64,000 nt of DNA from Pseudomonas sp. MM213 (GTDB taxonomy: Bacteria; Pseudomonadota; Gammaproteobacteria; Pseudomonadales; Pseudomonadaceae): positions 3,968,001-4,032,000 of the forward strand of contig NZ_CP081943.1 in assembly GCF_020423045.1 (NCBI RefSeq). The letters run 5' to 3'. Below are positions 1-10,218 of this stretch, piece after piece (the stretch's first letter is position 1; each line of letters begins with the position of its first letter). Position numbers and translations under genes: made by a program. The notes beneath the pieces are model-generated. The model did no database searches and was not told where the DNA came from. It worked only from the letters and a program-made list of their open reading frames with translations.

Positions 1-52
1 CCTCGACAAAGGCATCCAAGGTTATCGTGAACGTGAAGACCAAGCTTTCTGA
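1..52 (+). CDS. lptD: LPS-assembly protein LptD, C-terminal end (partial)
   Basis: The second reading frame from the left edge stays open for 16 codons and ends with TGA at 50-52, encoding the tail [13 protein letters not shown]. This matches the end of Pseudomonas LptD, the outer-membrane barrel that inserts lipopolysaccharide, and lptD is the usual gene before surA. The stop lies inside surA, which begins at 27, so the two genes overlap by 26 bases. The rest of the gene is outside the window. Confidence 0.75.
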   Translation, partial: LDKGIQGYREREDQAF

Positions 53-1349
53 TTGTCTGCGCCCGCTGATGCTGGGCGCGCTGTTCCTGGGTACTGCGGC
101 GAATGCCGCGGTACAGTCCATCGATAAAGTGGTGGCCATTGTCGACAACGATGTGGTCATGCAGAGCCAGCTGGACCAACGTGTTCATGAAGTTCAGCAA
201 ACCATCGCCAAACGCGGTTCTGCTGCGCCGCCGGCCAGCGTGCTGGATCAGCAGGTGCTCGAGCGCCTGATCGTCGAAAACCTGCAACTGCAGATCGGCG
301 AACGCTCCGGCATTCGCATCACCGATGAAGAGCTGAATCAGGCGGTCGGCACCATTGCCCAGCGCAATAACATGTCGATCGATCAATTCCGCGCGGCCCT
401 GACTCGTGATGGCCTGTCTTATGAAGACGCTCGCGAGCAGATTCGTCGTGAAATGATCATCAGCCGCGTGCGTCAACGCCGTGTGGCGGAGCGCATTCAA
501 GTGTCCGAGCAGGAAGTGAAGAACTTCCTCGCTTCCGACCTTGGCAAAATGCAGCTGTCCGAAGAGTTCCGCTTGGCCAACATCCTGATTCCTACACCGG
601 AAAGTGCTAATTCCGATGCGATTCAGAGTGCTGCCAAACAGGCCGACGCGGTTTACCAGCAGCTCAAGCAAGGCGCTGACTTCGCTCAGTTGGCAATCGC
701 CAAATCCGCCAGCGAAACCGCACTGGAAGGCGGCGACATGGGCTGGCGTAAAGCCGCTCAATTGCCACCTCCGTTCGATCGCATGCTGAGCACCATGTCG
801 GTCGGCGATGTAACCCAGCCGATGCGCACGCCGGGTGGCTTCATCATCCTGAAGATCCTCGACAAGCGCGGCGGCGAGACCCAGACCCGTGACGAAGTAC
901 ACGTGCGTCATATCCTGGTCAAACCTAGCCCGATCCGCGACGAAGCAAAAACCAAGGCCCTGGCCCAATCGCTCTACACCCGTATCGAATCGGGCGAAGA
1001 TTTCGGCGAACTGGCGAAAAGCTTCTCGGAAGACCCGGGTTCCGCCCTCAACGGCGGCGACCTGAACTGGATCGACCCGAATGCATTGGTGCCCGAGTTC
1101 CGCGAAGTGATGGCCAAGACCCCGCAAGGTCAGCTGTCCAAGCCGTTCCAGACCCAATATGGCTGGCACGTCCTGGAAGTCCTTGGCCGCCGCGCCACGG
1201 ACAGCACCACCCAGGCCCGTGAGCAGCAAGCAATGACCGTACTGCGTAACCGCAAATACGACGAAGAGCTGCAAACCTGGCTGCGTCAGATCCGTGACGA
1301 AGCGTACGTAGAGATCAAACTCCCTGGTGCAGACCAGGCAGCGCAGTGA
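27..1349 (+). CDS. surA: Periplasmic chaperone / peptidyl-prolyl isomerase SurA
   Basis: SurA escorts unfolded outer-membrane proteins, including LptD, through the periplasm. The 440-aa product starts with a cleavable signal peptide (hydrophobic [14 protein letters not shown], cut near residue 27), then a SurA N-terminal chaperone region (about 30-175) and two parvulin PPIC domains (about 180-280 and 290-390), the second with the typical HVRHILVK and GGDLNWI segments. The GTG at 27 has AAGG five bases upstream; a GTG at 33 is the alternative. Its stop overlaps the pdxA start (GTGA), so translation is probably coupled in an lptD-surA-pdxA-rsmA-apaGH run. Confidence 0.96.
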   Translation: MNVKTKLSDCLRPLMLGALFLGTAANAAVQSIDKVVAIVDNDVVMQSQLDQRVHEVQQTIAKRGSAAPPASVLDQQVLERLIVENLQLQIGERSGIRITDEELNQAVGTIAQRNNMSIDQFRAALTRDGLSYEDAREQIRREMIISRVRQRRVAERIQVSEQEVKNFLASDLGKMQLSEEFRLANILIPTPESANSDAIQSAAKQADAVYQQLKQGADFAQLAIAKSASETALEGGDMGWRKAAQLPPPFDRMLSTMSVGDVTQPMRTPGGFIILKILDKRGGETQTRDEVHVRHILVKPSPIRDEAKTKALAQSLYTRIESGEDFGELAKSFSEDPGSALNGGDLNWIDPNALVPEFREVMAKTPQGQLSKPFQTQYGWHVLEVLGRRATDSTTQAREQQAMTVLRNRKYDEELQTWLRQIRDEAYVEIKLPGADQAAQ

Positions 1350-2335
1350 AACCCCAACGTTTCGCGCTGACACCCGGCGAACCGGCCGGCATAGGTCCTG
1401 ACCTGTGCCTGCTGGTTGCCTCGCAAGCCCAGCCACATCCCCTGATTGCCATTACCAGCCGCGACCTGCTCCTTGAGCGGGCCGCGCAGCTGGGCGTGGT
1501 CGTTGATTTGCTGCCGGTGACCCCGGACAGCTGGCCGGATGTCCCAGCGCCAGCCAACAGCCTGTATGTCTGGGATACACCGCTCAATGCGCCGGTGACT
1601 GCCGGTCAACTCGACAAAGCCAATGCTGCTTTCGTTCTGGAAACCCTGACCCGCGCGGGCCAGGGCTGCCTGGACGGGCACTTCGCCGGCATGATCACCG
1701 CCCCTGTGCACAAGGGCGTGATCAACGAATCGGGTATCGCCTTTTCCGGACATACAGAATTTCTCGCCGACCTGACGCAGACCGCGCAAGTGGTGATGAT
1801 GCTTGCGACCCGCGGATTGCGCGTGGCGCTGGTCACCACTCACCTGCCCCTTCGCGAGATTGCCGATGCAATCACACCGGAGCGTCTGGAGCGGGTCACG
1901 CGGATTCTGCATGCCGACCTGCAACAAAAATTCGGCATCGCCCAGCCGCGTATCCTGGTGTGCGGGCTCAACCCCCATGCCGGCGAAGGCGGACACCTGG
2001 GCCATGAAGAAATCGACATCATCGAACCTACATTAGAGCGCCTGCGTGACGAAGGCATGGACCTTCGCGGCCCCCTGCCCGCCGACACTCTGTTTACCCC
2101 CAAATATCTGGAGCACTGCGACGCGGTGCTGGCGATGTACCACGACCAGGGCTTGCCTGTGCTGAAATACAAAGGCTTCGGCGCAGCAGTCAACGTGACC
2201 CTCGGCTTGCCGATCATCCGCACGTCGGTCGACCACGGCACTGCCCTGGACCTGGCCGGCAGCGGCAAAATCGACACCGGCAGCCTGCAAGTCGCCCTGG
2301 AAACCGCCTACCAGATGGCCGAGACCCGTTTATGA
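1346..2335 (+). CDS. pdxA: 4-hydroxythreonine-4-phosphate dehydrogenase
   Basis: PdxA oxidises 4-phosphohydroxy-L-threonine in the DXP-dependent pyridoxal phosphate pathway; the product condenses with deoxyxylulose phosphate through PdxJ. The 329-aa length is normal. The family's substrate and metal-binding segments are visible: [23 protein letters not shown], and [14 protein letters not shown], where the His residues bind the divalent metal. The start GTG overlaps the surA stop and the end overlaps the rsmA start (ATGA), so it sits in a tightly coupled operon. Confidence 0.96.
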   Translation: MKPQRFALTPGEPAGIGPDLCLLVASQAQPHPLIAITSRDLLLERAAQLGVVVDLLPVTPDSWPDVPAPANSLYVWDTPLNAPVTAGQLDKANAAFVLETLTRAGQGCLDGHFAGMITAPVHKGVINESGIAFSGHTEFLADLTQTAQVVMMLATRGLRVALVTTHLPLREIADAITPERLERVTRILHADLQQKFGIAQPRILVCGLNPHAGEGGHLGHEEIDIIEPTLERLRDEGMDLRGPLPADTLFTPKYLEHCDAVLAMYHDQGLPVLKYKGFGAAVNVTLGLPIIRTSVDHGTALDLAGSGKIDTGSLQVALETAYQMAETRL

Positions 2336-3150
2336 CCGAGCATTACCAACACAAGGCGCGCAAACGCTTTGGCCAGAACTTCCTGCACGATGCCGGCGTT
2401 ATCGACCGCATCCTGCGCTCCATCCATGCCAAGCCCGAAGACCGCCTGCTGGAAATCGGTCCGGGCCAGGGCGCGCTGACCCAAGGCCTGCTGAACAGCG
2501 GTGCCCAGCTGGACGTAGTAGAGCTGGATAAAGACCTGATTCCGATCCTCAACCAGCAGTTCGCCGGCAAGAGCAATTTCAACCTGCACCAGGGCGATGC
2601 GCTGAAGTTCGACTTCAACAGCCTGAACGCTGCGCCGAACAGCCTGCGTGTGGTGGGCAACCTGCCGTACAACATCTCCACGCCGCTGATTTTCCACCTG
2701 CTGCACAACGCAGGCATCATTCGCGACATGCACTTCATGCTGCAGAAAGAAGTGGTCGAGCGTCTGGCGGCAGGCCCTGGCGGCGGTGACTGGGGTCGTC
2801 TGTCGATCATGGTTCAGTACCATTGTCGTGTAGAGCACCTGTTCAACGTTGGCCCCGGCGCATTCAACCCGCCGCCGAAAGTCGATTCTGCCATCGTGCG
2901 CCTGGTGCCTCACGCCGTACTGCCGCACCCGGCCAAGGATCACCGCTTGCTGGAGCGCGTCGTGCGCGAAGCCTTCAACCAGCGCCGCAAGACCCTGCGC
3001 AACACCCTCAAGTTGCTGCTGAGCAACGACGAAATCACCGCCGCCGGTGTCGACGGCAGCCTGCGCCCAGAGCAGCTCGATCTGGCAGCCTTCGTACGCT
3101 TGGCCGACAAACTCAGCGAACAAGTCCTACAGAAACCCGCCGCCGACTGA
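2332..3150 (+). CDS. rsmA: 16S rRNA (adenine1518-N6/adenine1519-N6)-dimethyltransferase
   Basis: RsmA (KsgA) dimethylates two adjacent adenines near the 3' end of 16S rRNA late in 30S assembly. The 272-aa protein has GQNFLHD at the N-terminus, the SAM-binding [11 protein letters not shown], and the catalytic NLPYNIS motif of the rRNA adenine N6-methyltransferases. ATG overlaps the pdxA stop by four bases. A strong hairpin follows at 3165-3209, before apaG. Confidence 0.97.
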   Translation: MTEHYQHKARKRFGQNFLHDAGVIDRILRSIHAKPEDRLLEIGPGQGALTQGLLNSGAQLDVVELDKDLIPILNQQFAGKSNFNLHQGDALKFDFNSLNAAPNSLRVVGNLPYNISTPLIFHLLHNAGIIRDMHFMLQKEVVERLAAGPGGGDWGRLSIMVQYHCRVEHLFNVGPGAFNPPPKVDSAIVRLVPHAVLPHPAKDHRLLERVVREAFNQRRKTLRNTLKLLLSNDEITAAGVDGSLRPEQLDLAAFVRLADKLSEQVLQKPAAD

Positions 3151-3164
3151 CAGGCAACAAGCGT

Positions 3165-3209
3165 TATCGGGTAGGACACCAGCCCTCATGTCTGGTTTAC
3201 TACCCGATA
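3165..3209. other. Two-tier intergenic hairpin between rsmA and apaG
   Basis: TATCGGGTAG (3165-3174) pairs perfectly with CTACCCGATA (3200-3209), and inside it ACCAG (3177-3181) pairs with CTGGT (3192-3196), giving a stacked two-stem hairpin. No T-run follows, so it is not a standard intrinsic terminator. It could be an mRNA processing or stability element separating rsmA from apaGH, or a protein-binding site. Confidence 0.6.
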
Positions 3210-3273
3210 CTTGGCCTAGACTGAATTCCATCAGCTACGCCCCGCGTCCCGCTTCGTTTTTAAGGCCTCTTGA

Positions 3274-3654
3274 ATGTCCGATCCTCGTTATCAGGTCGAC
3301 GTCAGCGTCGTCACCCGCTATCTGGCAGAACAATCGCAACCCGAGCAAAACCGCTTTGCCTTCGCTTACACCATCACCGTGCACAACAATGGCGAATTAC
3401 CGGCCAAGCTGTTGTCGCGGCACTGGGTGATCACCGATGGTGACGGGCATGTCGAGGAGGTTCGCGGTGCCGGCGTGGTTGGCCAACAGCCGTTGATCAA
3501 GGCAGGCGAGAGCCATACCTATAGCAGTGGCACGGTGATGACGACCAAGGTCGGCAACATGCAAGGCAGCTATCAAATGATTGCCGAAGACGGCAAACAC
3601 TTCGACGCCATCATCGCTCCATTCCGCCTGGCGGTGCCCGGAGCCCTGCACTGA
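3274..3654 (+). CDS. apaG: ApaG (Co2+/Mg2+ efflux-associated) protein
   Basis: A 126-aa fibronectin-III-like single-domain protein of the ApaG/DUF525 family, with the conserved core [26 protein letters not shown] and GSYQM. The E. coli protein is linked to Co2+/Mg2+ efflux phenotypes, but its biochemical role is not settled. Its TGA overlaps the apaH ATG by one base, the usual apaG-apaH coupling. Confidence 0.94.
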   Translation: MSDPRYQVDVSVVTRYLAEQSQPEQNRFAFAYTITVHNNGELPAKLLSRHWVITDGDGHVEEVRGAGVVGQQPLIKAGESHTYSSGTVMTTKVGNMQGSYQMIAEDGKHFDAIIAPFRLAVPGALH

Positions 3655-4538
3655 TGGCGACGTATGCCGTTGGCGACCTGCAAGGTTGCCTCGAACCGTT
3701 GAAATGCCTGCTCAAGCAAGTCGCCTTCGACCCTGCCCGGGACAAACTGTGGCTGGTGGGCGATCTGGTCAACCGTGGCCCGCAGTCGCTGGAAACCTTG
3801 CGCTTCCTCTATAGCATTCGCGAATCACTGGTGTGCGTGCTCGGCAACCACGATCTTCATCTGCTGGCCGCCGGGCATAACATCGAACGCCTGAAGAAAG
3901 CCGACACCCTGCGCGAGATTCTCGAAGCTCCGGATCGTGTGGAACTGCTGGAATGGGTGCGCCAGCAAAAGCTCATGCATTACGACGAGCAACGCAACAT
4001 CGCCTTGGTCCACGCCGGCATCCCCCCGCAATGGTCGCTGCGCAAAGCCCTGAAGTGCGCCGCCGAAGTCGAAGAAGCCCTGCGCGACGACAATCGCTTC
4101 ACGCCTTACCTCGACGGCATGTACGGCAACGAACCACTGAAATGGGACAGCGATCTCAAAGGCGTAACCCGCCTGCGCGTGATCACCAACTATTTCACCC
4201 GCATGCGTTTCTGCACCAGCGAAGGCAAACTCGACCTCAAGGGCAAGGAAGGCGTCGACACCGCGCCGCCAGGTTATGCGCCCTGGTTCACTTACAAGGA
4301 GCGCAAGACCAGGGACGTGAAGATCATCTTCGGCCACTGGGCAGCGCTCGAAGGCCAGTGCAACGAGCCGGGCATCTTCGCCCTCGACACCGGTTGCGTC
4401 TGGGGCGGGTCGATGACCTTGATGAACGTCGACACCCTTGAGCGACTGCAGTGCAAATGCGACGAGCATGGCCACACCTTCCTGCCGTCAGTCGCCTCCC
4501 CTATTTCCGAACAAACGCCAGCCAGCGCCCGGCGCTAG
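3654..4538 (+). CDS. apaH: Symmetrical bis(5'-nucleosyl)-tetraphosphatase
   Basis: ApaH hydrolyses Ap4A to two ADP and thereby removes alarmone-like dinucleotides and RNA Np4 caps. The 294-aa protein carries calcineurin-type phosphoesterase motifs: GDLQGC near residue 7, GDLVNRGP near 37, and GNHD near 65, which supply metal ligands. Further His residues lie in [10 protein letters not shown] and [10 protein letters not shown]. The C-terminal extension after the fold ([16 protein letters not shown]) is low complexity. It is translationally coupled to apaG. Confidence 0.96.
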   Translation: MATYAVGDLQGCLEPLKCLLKQVAFDPARDKLWLVGDLVNRGPQSLETLRFLYSIRESLVCVLGNHDLHLLAAGHNIERLKKADTLREILEAPDRVELLEWVRQQKLMHYDEQRNIALVHAGIPPQWSLRKALKCAAEVEEALRDDNRFTPYLDGMYGNEPLKWDSDLKGVTRLRVITNYFTRMRFCTSEGKLDLKGKEGVDTAPPGYAPWFTYKERKTRDVKIIFGHWAALEGQCNEPGIFALDTGCVWGGSMTLMNVDTLERLQCKCDEHGHTFLPSVASPISEQTPASARR

Positions 4539-4571
4539 ACTGCGCTTTCAGCCGAGCCACAGGAGCCCGCC

Positions 4572-4901
4572 ATGAGCGAATTCAAACGTATCCCCCCAGA
4601 ACAGGCCCAGGCCCTGCGCGAACAAGGCGCAGTGGTAGTCGATGTTCGAGACCCGGCAACATTTGCCGCGCTGCACATCAGCGGCTCGAAGCATCTGGAC
4701 AACCATTCCCTGCATGCTTTCATTCAGGGCGCGGACCTGGACGCACCGACGGTGGTGGTCTGCTATCACGGCAATTCCAGCCAGGGCGCAGCAGCCTACC
4801 TGATCAGCCAGGGCTTCTCCGATGTCTACAGCATGGATGGCGGTTTTGAGCTGTGGCGTACGACTTATCCTTCGGAAACTGCGCAAGGCACTTCCGAATA
4901 A
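4572..4901 (+). CDS. glpE: Thiosulfate sulfurtransferase GlpE (single-domain rhodanese)
   Basis: A 109-aa single rhodanese domain that moves sulfane sulfur from thiosulfate to cyanide or thioredoxin-type acceptors. It shows the CH2-type [10 protein letters not shown] segment and the active-site loop [12 protein letters not shown] with the catalytic Cys. The length and sequence match GlpE, and glpE beside apaH is the conserved Pseudomonas order. The ATG has GGAG about seven bases upstream (CAGGAGCCCGCC). Confidence 0.93.
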   Translation: MSEFKRIPPEQAQALREQGAVVVDVRDPATFAALHISGSKHLDNHSLHAFIQGADLDAPTVVVCYHGNSSQGAAAYLISQGFSDVYSMDGGFELWRTTYPSETAQGTSE

Positions 4902-4944
4902 TTTTTTTGTAACGTGCAAGCCCCGGCTGCCGCGGGCTCGCGCG

Positions 4945-4967
4945 GTGGCAGACGAACGGTCTGCCAC
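4945..4967 (+). terminator. Hairpin after glpE
   Basis: GTGGCAGAC (4945-4953) and GTCTGCCAC (4959-4967) form a perfect 9-bp stem with a 5-nt loop, 43 bases after the glpE stop. The following bases are ACAACTAATT, so the U-tract is poor; it may work as a weak or Rho-assisted terminator. Confidence 0.4.
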
Positions 4968-5197
4968 AACTAATTACGTATCTCGCCTTTACCTCCCGAA
5001 TAAGCAACTATCCTTAAGCGCAGGCCATCCAAAACAGGGGAGAGCCGGTACACCGGCGCGCGGGTCATCGGGAGTAGCTTTCGGGGCGGTACGCTTTGAA
5101 AGGGTTCTGGGGGGTAAACAGCGACTGCATATCCGGTCGCTGCCAGCATCGACTGACTGATCCGGCGTCGGCTCCACGTATCGAGCGAGGTGACGTC
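4968..5197 (+). promoter_or_regulatory. prkA promoter/leader with sigma-S-like -10 element
   Basis: CTATCCTTAA at 5008-5017 differs by one base from the sigma-S extended -10 pattern CTAYACTTAA. A start just downstream would give a leader of about 175 nt holding two hairpins: GCCGGT/ACCGGC at 5044-5057 and CAGCGAC (5119-5125) with GTCGCTG (5136-5142). In E. coli, yeaGH, the counterpart of prkA-yeaH, is RpoS-dependent, so a stress promoter here is plausible. I found no clear sigma-54 site. Confidence 0.35.
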
Positions 5198-7120
5198 ATG
5201 AGTATCTTTAGCCACTTCCAACAACGCTTCGAGTCCACACGCCAGGAAGAACTCTCACTGCAAGAGTACCTGGAGCTGTGCAAAAAGGACCGCAGCGCCT
5301 ACGTTTCCGCCGCCGAGCGTCTGTTGCTGGCCATCGGAGAACCGGAGCTGCTCGACACCTCGACCAACTCGAGGCTTTCGCGAATCTTTTCCAACAAGGT
5401 GATCCGCCGCTATCCGGCCTTTGAAGACTTCCACGGGATGGAAGAATGCATCGACCAGATCGTCTCGTATTTCCGCCATGCCGCTCAGGGCCTGGAAGAG
5501 AAGAAACAAATCCTCTATCTGCTCGGCCCCGTCGGCGGCGGTAAATCGTCCCTGGCCGAGAAGCTGAAACAGCTTATCGAGAAGGTGCCTTTCTACGCGA
5601 TCAAAGGCTCGCCGGTTTTCGAATCTCCTTTGGGTCTGTTCAACGCCACCGAAGATGGCGCGATCCTCGAAGAAGACTTCGGCATTCCGCGGCGCTATCT
5701 CAACACCATCATGTCGCCATGGGCCACCAAACGTCTGGCCGAATTCGGCGGCGACATCAGCCAGTTCCGCGTGGTGAAGCTCTATCCATCGATCCTCAAC
5801 CAGATAGCCGTGGCCAAAACCGAGCCGGGAGACGAAAACAACCAGGACATCTCGGCACTGGTGGGCAAGGTCGATATCCGCAAACTGGAAGAATTCCCGC
5901 AAAACGACGCCGACGCCTACAGCTACTCGGGCGCACTGTGCCGGGCCAACCAGGGCCTGATGGAATTCGTCGAAATGTTCAAGGCACCGATCAAGGTGCT
6001 GCACCCATTGCTGACCGCCACCCAGGAAGGCAACTACAACAGCACCGAAGGTCTGGGGGCGATTCCGTTTACCGGGATCCTGCTGGCTCACTCCAACGAA
6101 TCGGAATGGCACACCTTCCGCAACAACAAGAACAACGAAGCCTTCATCGACCGGATCTACATCGTCAAAGTGCCATACTGCCTGCGGGTCAGCGACGAAG
6201 TGAAGATCTACGACAAGCTCTTGTTCAACAGCTCCCTGGCCAAGGCGCACTGCGCACCGGACACGCTGAAGATGCTCGCCCAGTTCACCGTACTCTCGCG
6301 CCTCAAGGAGCCGGAAAACTCGAATATCTACTCCAAGATGCGGGTCTACGATGGTGAAAACCTCAAGGACACCGATCCGAAGGCCAAGTCGATCCAGGAA
6401 TACCGCGACAATGCCGGTGTCGACGAAGGCATGAACGGTCTGTCGACCCGTTTCGCGTTCAAGATTCTGTCGAAGGTCTTCAACTTCGATCCGCACGAAA
6501 TCGCCGCCAACCCGGTGCATTTGCTCTACGTGCTGGAACAACAGATCGAACAGGAACAATTCCAGGCTGAAACCCGCGAACGCTACCTGCGCTTCCTCAA
6601 GGAGTACCTGGCACCGCGTTACATCGAGTTCATCGGCAAGGAAATCCAGACCGCCTACCTCGAGTCGTACAGCGAGTACGGCCAGAACATCTTCGATCGC
6701 TACGTGTTGTACGCCGACTTCTGGATCCAGGACCAGGAATACCGCGACCCGGAAACCGGCGAGATCCTCAATCGCGTGGCGCTGAACGAAGAACTGGAGA
6801 AAATCGAAAAACCGGCCGGCATCAGCAATCCGAAGGATTTCCGCAACGAAATCGTCAACTTCGTGCTGCGCGCCCGTGCCAACAACAACGGCAAGAACCC
6901 GACCTGGCTCAGCTACGAAAAACTGCGGGTGGTCATCGAGAAGAAAATGTTCTCCAACACCGAGGACCTCCTGCCCGTCATCAGCTTCAACGCCAAGGCG
7001 AGCAAAGAGGACCAGCAGAAACACAACGACTTCGTCACACGGATGGTCGAGCGGGGCTACACCGACAAACAGGTACGACTGCTGTCCGAGTGGTACCTGC
7101 GGGTCAGAAAATCACAATAA
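5198..7120 (+). CDS. prkA: Serine protein kinase PrkA (YeaG family)
   Basis: A 640-aa protein with an N-terminal AAA-type PrkA domain and a C-terminal kinase-like region. The Walker A is LLGPVGGGKSSLAEK near residues 107-121. The family includes Bacillus PrkA and E. coli YeaG, which take part in stationary-phase and nutrient-stress adaptation. The ATG at 5198 is preceded by GAGGTGACGTC and gives the family N-terminus MSIFSHFQQRFE; the open frame extends upstream to 5096 but without family resemblance. prkA, yeaH and ycgB lie in the order seen across Proteobacteria and probably act in one stress pathway. Confidence 0.95.
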   Translation: MSIFSHFQQRFESTRQEELSLQEYLELCKKDRSAYVSAAERLLLAIGEPELLDTSTNSRLSRIFSNKVIRRYPAFEDFHGMEECIDQIVSYFRHAAQGLEEKKQILYLLGPVGGGKSSLAEKLKQLIEKVPFYAIKGSPVFESPLGLFNATEDGAILEEDFGIPRRYLNTIMSPWATKRLAEFGGDISQFRVVKLYPSILNQIAVAKTEPGDENNQDISALVGKVDIRKLEEFPQNDADAYSYSGALCRANQGLMEFVEMFKAPIKVLHPLLTATQEGNYNSTEGLGAIPFTGILLAHSNESEWHTFRNNKNNEAFIDRIYIVKVPYCLRVSDEVKIYDKLLFNSSLAKAHCAPDTLKMLAQFTVLSRLKEPENSNIYSKMRVYDGENLKDTDPKAKSIQEYRDNAGVDEGMNGLSTRFAFKILSKVFNFDPHEIAANPVHLLYVLEQQIEQEQFQAETRERYLRFLKEYLAPRYIEFIGKEIQTAYLESYSEYGQNIFDRYVLYADFWIQDQEYRDPETGEILNRVALNEELEKIEKPAGISNPKDFRNEIVNFVLRARANNNGKNPTWLSYEKLRVVIEKKMFSNTEDLLPVISFNAKASKEDQQKHNDFVTRMVERGYTDKQVRLLSEWYLRVRKSQ

Positions 7121-7150
7121 CCCGCTGCCGGTCAGACCGGTTGTCGTCAG

Positions 7151-7192
7151 CCAGAGGCCTGTGTACGCATTTTCTGTTACACAGGCCTCTGG
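7151..7192 (+). other. 15-bp perfect inverted repeat between prkA and yeaH
   Basis: CCAGAGGCCTGTGTA (7151-7165) is exactly complementary to 7178-7192, with a 12-nt T-rich loop. It lies 31 bases after prkA and 133 bases before yeaH and has no U-run, so it looks like an intra-operon mRNA stability, processing or attenuation hairpin rather than a terminator. Confidence 0.65.
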
Positions 7193-7324
7193 AAGGTGTT
7201 CGAAAGTCGGTAGCGAGTTCAGGCAGCATCCAAAGCGCTTGGGGGAGCGTTGAATATCCCTTGGCCTTCGGTCCGATGCTGCATCACCGCTCGCCCCTTT
7301 CAGGACAGCTTCTAAGGAGCAGTC

Positions 7325-8596
7325 ATGAGCTATGTGATCGACCGACGTCTCAATGGCAAGAACAAGAGCACGGTGAACCGTCAGCGGTTTCTGCGGCGTT
7401 ACCGTGATCACATCAAAAAGGCTGTCGAAGAGGCGGTCAGCCGGCGCTCCATCACCGACATGGAACACGGCGAACAGATCAGCATTCCCGGCCGCGACAT
7501 CGACGAGCCGGTGCTTCACCACGGTCGCGGGGGCAAACAGACCGTCGTGCACCCCGGCAACAAAGAGTTCACCAGCGGCGAGCACATCGCCCGTCCGCCC
7601 GGAGGTGGCGGCGGCAGAGGGCCCGGCAAGGCTGGCAACTCGGGTGAAGGCATGGACGAGTTTGTCTTCCAGATCACCCAGGAAGAGTTCCTCGAGTTCA
7701 TGTTCGAGGACCTGGAACTGCCCAATCTGGTCAAGCGCAACCTGACCGGCACCGATACCTTCAAAACCGTTCGTGCAGGCATCAGCAACGAAGGCAACCC
7801 GTCGCGGATCAACATCATCCGCACCTTGCGCTCGGCCCACGCCCGACGAATCGCCCTGTCCGGCAGCAGCCGGGCGAAACTGCGCGAAGCCAAAGAGGAA
7901 TTGCTGCGACTCAAGCAGGAAGAACCGGACAACTTCGGCGATATTCAGAAAATCGAGGCAGAAATCGAAAAACTCAGTGCGCGCATTCATCGCGTACCGT
8001 TCCTCGACACTTTCGACCTCAAGTACAACCTGCTGATCAAGCAACCCAACCCCAGTTCGAAGGCGGTGATGTTCTGCCTGATGGACGTGTCCGGCTCCAT
8101 GACCCAGGCGACCAAGGACATCGCCAAGCGTTTCTTTATCCTGCTGTACCTGTTCCTCAAGCGTAACTACGACAAGATTGACGTGGTTTTCATCCGCCAC
8201 CACACCAGTGCCCGGGAAGTGGATGAGGAAGAATTCTTCTATTCCCGCGAAACCGGCGGCACCATCGTTTCCAGCGCGTTGAAACTGATGCAGGAGATCA
8301 TGGCCGAACGCTATCCGAGCAACGAGTGGAACATCTACGCCGCCCAGGCTTCCGACGGCGATAACTGGAATGACGACTCGCCGATCTGCCGCGACATTCT
8401 GATCAACCAGATCATGCCGTTCGTGCAGTACTACACTTACGTTGAGATCACCCCGCGCGAACATCAGGCCCTGTGGTTCGAGTACGAGCGCATTGCCGAA
8501 GCCTTTTCTGACACCTTTGCCCAGCAACAACTGGTCTCGGCCGGGGATATCTATCCGGTCTTCCGTGAACTCTTCCAGCGCAGGTTAGTGACATGA
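7325..8596 (+). CDS. yeaH: UPF0229 family protein YeaH
   Basis: A 423-aa DUF444/UPF0229 protein. The C-terminal half contains a von Willebrand A-like fold with a MIDAS-type motif in [11 protein letters not shown] (near residue 255). The N-terminal third is basic, with a Gly-rich linker ([12 protein letters not shown]). Its molecular role is unknown, but it always travels with prkA and ycgB and may be a PrkA partner or target. ATG has AAGGAG seven bases upstream. The stop overlaps the ycgB start (ATGA). Confidence 0.93.
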   Translation: MSYVIDRRLNGKNKSTVNRQRFLRRYRDHIKKAVEEAVSRRSITDMEHGEQISIPGRDIDEPVLHHGRGGKQTVVHPGNKEFTSGEHIARPPGGGGGRGPGKAGNSGEGMDEFVFQITQEEFLEFMFEDLELPNLVKRNLTGTDTFKTVRAGISNEGNPSRINIIRTLRSAHARRIALSGSSRAKLREAKEELLRLKQEEPDNFGDIQKIEAEIEKLSARIHRVPFLDTFDLKYNLLIKQPNPSSKAVMFCLMDVSGSMTQATKDIAKRFFILLYLFLKRNYDKIDVVFIRHHTSAREVDEEEFFYSRETGGTIVSSALKLMQEIMAERYPSNEWNIYAAQASDGDNWNDDSPICRDILINQIMPFVQYYTYVEITPREHQALWFEYERIAEAFSDTFAQQQLVSAGDIYPVFRELFQRRLVT

Positions 8597-10155
8597 CCGC
8601 CAAAGAGCAGAAGCGCCAACCCATTTCCACCGGCTCCGAATGGACGTTCGAGCTGATCCAGGCCTACGACCGCGAAATCAGTCGTATCGCGGCTCGTTAT
8701 GCGCTCGACACCTACCCTAACCAGATCGAAGTGATCACGGCCGAGCAGATGATGGATGCGTATGCCTCCGTCGGTATGCCGCTGGGTTATCACCATTGGT
8801 CGTACGGCAAACACTTCCTCAGCACCGAAAAATCCTACACTCGCGGGCAGATGGGGCTGGCGTACGAAATCGTGATCAACTCGGACCCCTGCATCGCCTA
8901 CCTGATGGAAGAAAACACCATCTGCATGCAGGCGCTGGTGGTGGCTCACGCCTGCTACGGGCACAACAGCTTCTTCAAAGGCAACTACCTGTTTCGCACC
9001 TGGACCGACGCCAGCTCGATCATCGATTACCTGGTGTTCGCCAAGCAGTACATCATGCAGTGCGAAGAGCGCCACGGCATCGACGCAGTCGAGGACCTGC
9101 TGGACTCCTGCCATGCGCTGATGAACTACGGGGTTGACCGCTACAAACGCCCTTACCCGATTTCCGCCGAGGAAGAACGTCGTCGGCAAAAGGACCGGGA
9201 GGAGCATTTGCAGAAACAGATCAACGATCTGTGGCGCACCATTCCGAAAGGCGCGGACAAATACAGCGACCGGGACAACGCACGCTTCCCCGCCGAACCG
9301 CAGGAAAACATCCTGTACTTCATCGAAAAACACGCGCCACTGCTGGAGCCCTGGCAGCGGGAGATCGTGCGGATCGTGCGTAAGATCGCGCAGTATTTTT
9401 ACCCGCAACGCCAGACTCAGGTGATGAACGAAGGCTGGGCCACGTTCTGGCATTACACCCTGATGAACGACCTGTACGACGAAGGCCTGGTCACCGACGG
9501 CTTCATGATGGAGTTCCTGACGTCCCACACCAGCGTGGTCTTCCAGCCGGGCTTCGACAGCCCGTACTACAACGGAATAAACCCCTACACCCTGGGCTTT
9601 GCCATGTACCGTGATATCCGGCGCATGTGTGAAACCCCCACCGAGGAAGATTACCGCTGGTTCCCGGAAATCGCCGGCACCGACTGGCTATCGACCATCA
9701 AGTTCGCCATGAGCAGCTTCAAGGATGAAAGCTTCATCCTGCAGTACCTGTCGCCGAAGGTGATCCGAGACCTGAAATTGTTCAGCATTCTCGATGATGA
9801 CCAGAAGGACGACCTGCTGGTACCGGCCATCCACGACGAAGATGGCTACCGCACCATCCGGGAAACCCTGGCCGCGCAGTACAACCTGGGCAATCGCGAA
9901 CCCAACATCCAGATCTACAGCATCGACCGCCGCGGAGACCGCTCCCTGACCCTGCGTCACCAGCAACACGACCGCAAACCGCTGGGCGAGTCCACCGAGG
10001 AAGTGCTTAAACACTTGCACCGCCTATGGGGCTTCGACATTCACCTGGAAACCCTGCAAGGGGATCAGGTGATGAAAACCCACCACGTACCGCCCAGAAG
10101 CGAGCACAGCGAAGGCGAATACGGCCGGCTGGACCTGGCCGTCATTCATCTTTGA
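8593..10155 (+). CDS. ycgB: SpoVR family protein (YcgB)
   Basis: A 520-aa SpoVR/YcgB family member, full length. Family hallmarks are the His/Tyr-rich block [10 protein letters not shown] near residue 66, the acidic region around [20 protein letters not shown], and [21 protein letters not shown] near residue 277. SpoVR affects spore cortex in Bacillus; in non-sporulating bacteria the function is unknown, though it is co-regulated with PrkA in stress. The ATGA overlap with yeaH indicates translational coupling. Confidence 0.93.
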   Translation: MTAKEQKRQPISTGSEWTFELIQAYDREISRIAARYALDTYPNQIEVITAEQMMDAYASVGMPLGYHHWSYGKHFLSTEKSYTRGQMGLAYEIVINSDPCIAYLMEENTICMQALVVAHACYGHNSFFKGNYLFRTWTDASSIIDYLVFAKQYIMQCEERHGIDAVEDLLDSCHALMNYGVDRYKRPYPISAEEERRRQKDREEHLQKQINDLWRTIPKGADKYSDRDNARFPAEPQENILYFIEKHAPLLEPWQREIVRIVRKIAQYFYPQRQTQVMNEGWATFWHYTLMNDLYDEGLVTDGFMMEFLTSHTSVVFQPGFDSPYYNGINPYTLGFAMYRDIRRMCETPTEEDYRWFPEIAGTDWLSTIKFAMSSFKDESFILQYLSPKVIRDLKLFSILDDDQKDDLLVPAIHDEDGYRTIRETLAAQYNLGNREPNIQIYSIDRRGDRSLTLRHQQHDRKPLGESTEEVLKHLHRLWGFDIHLETLQGDQVMKTHHVPPRSEHSEGEYGRLDLAVIHL

Positions 10156-10218
10156 TCCTGTTCGTGCCTCCGCAAGCTCGACGCAACGGTTATTCTGTCG
10201 GGCTAACGGAGGTTTTTT

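Noticed and set aside
5096..5197. Extended N-terminus of PrkA.
   Set aside because: The family N-terminus begins at ATG 5198 with a proper ribosome site; the added 34 residues are leader RNA read as protein.
4902..5197. Sigma-54 promoter before prkA, suggested by nitrogen control of yeaGH in E. coli.
   Set aside because: TGGCA occurs at 4946-4950, but no GC doublet is at the needed spacing, so it does not fit TGGCAC-N5-TTGC.
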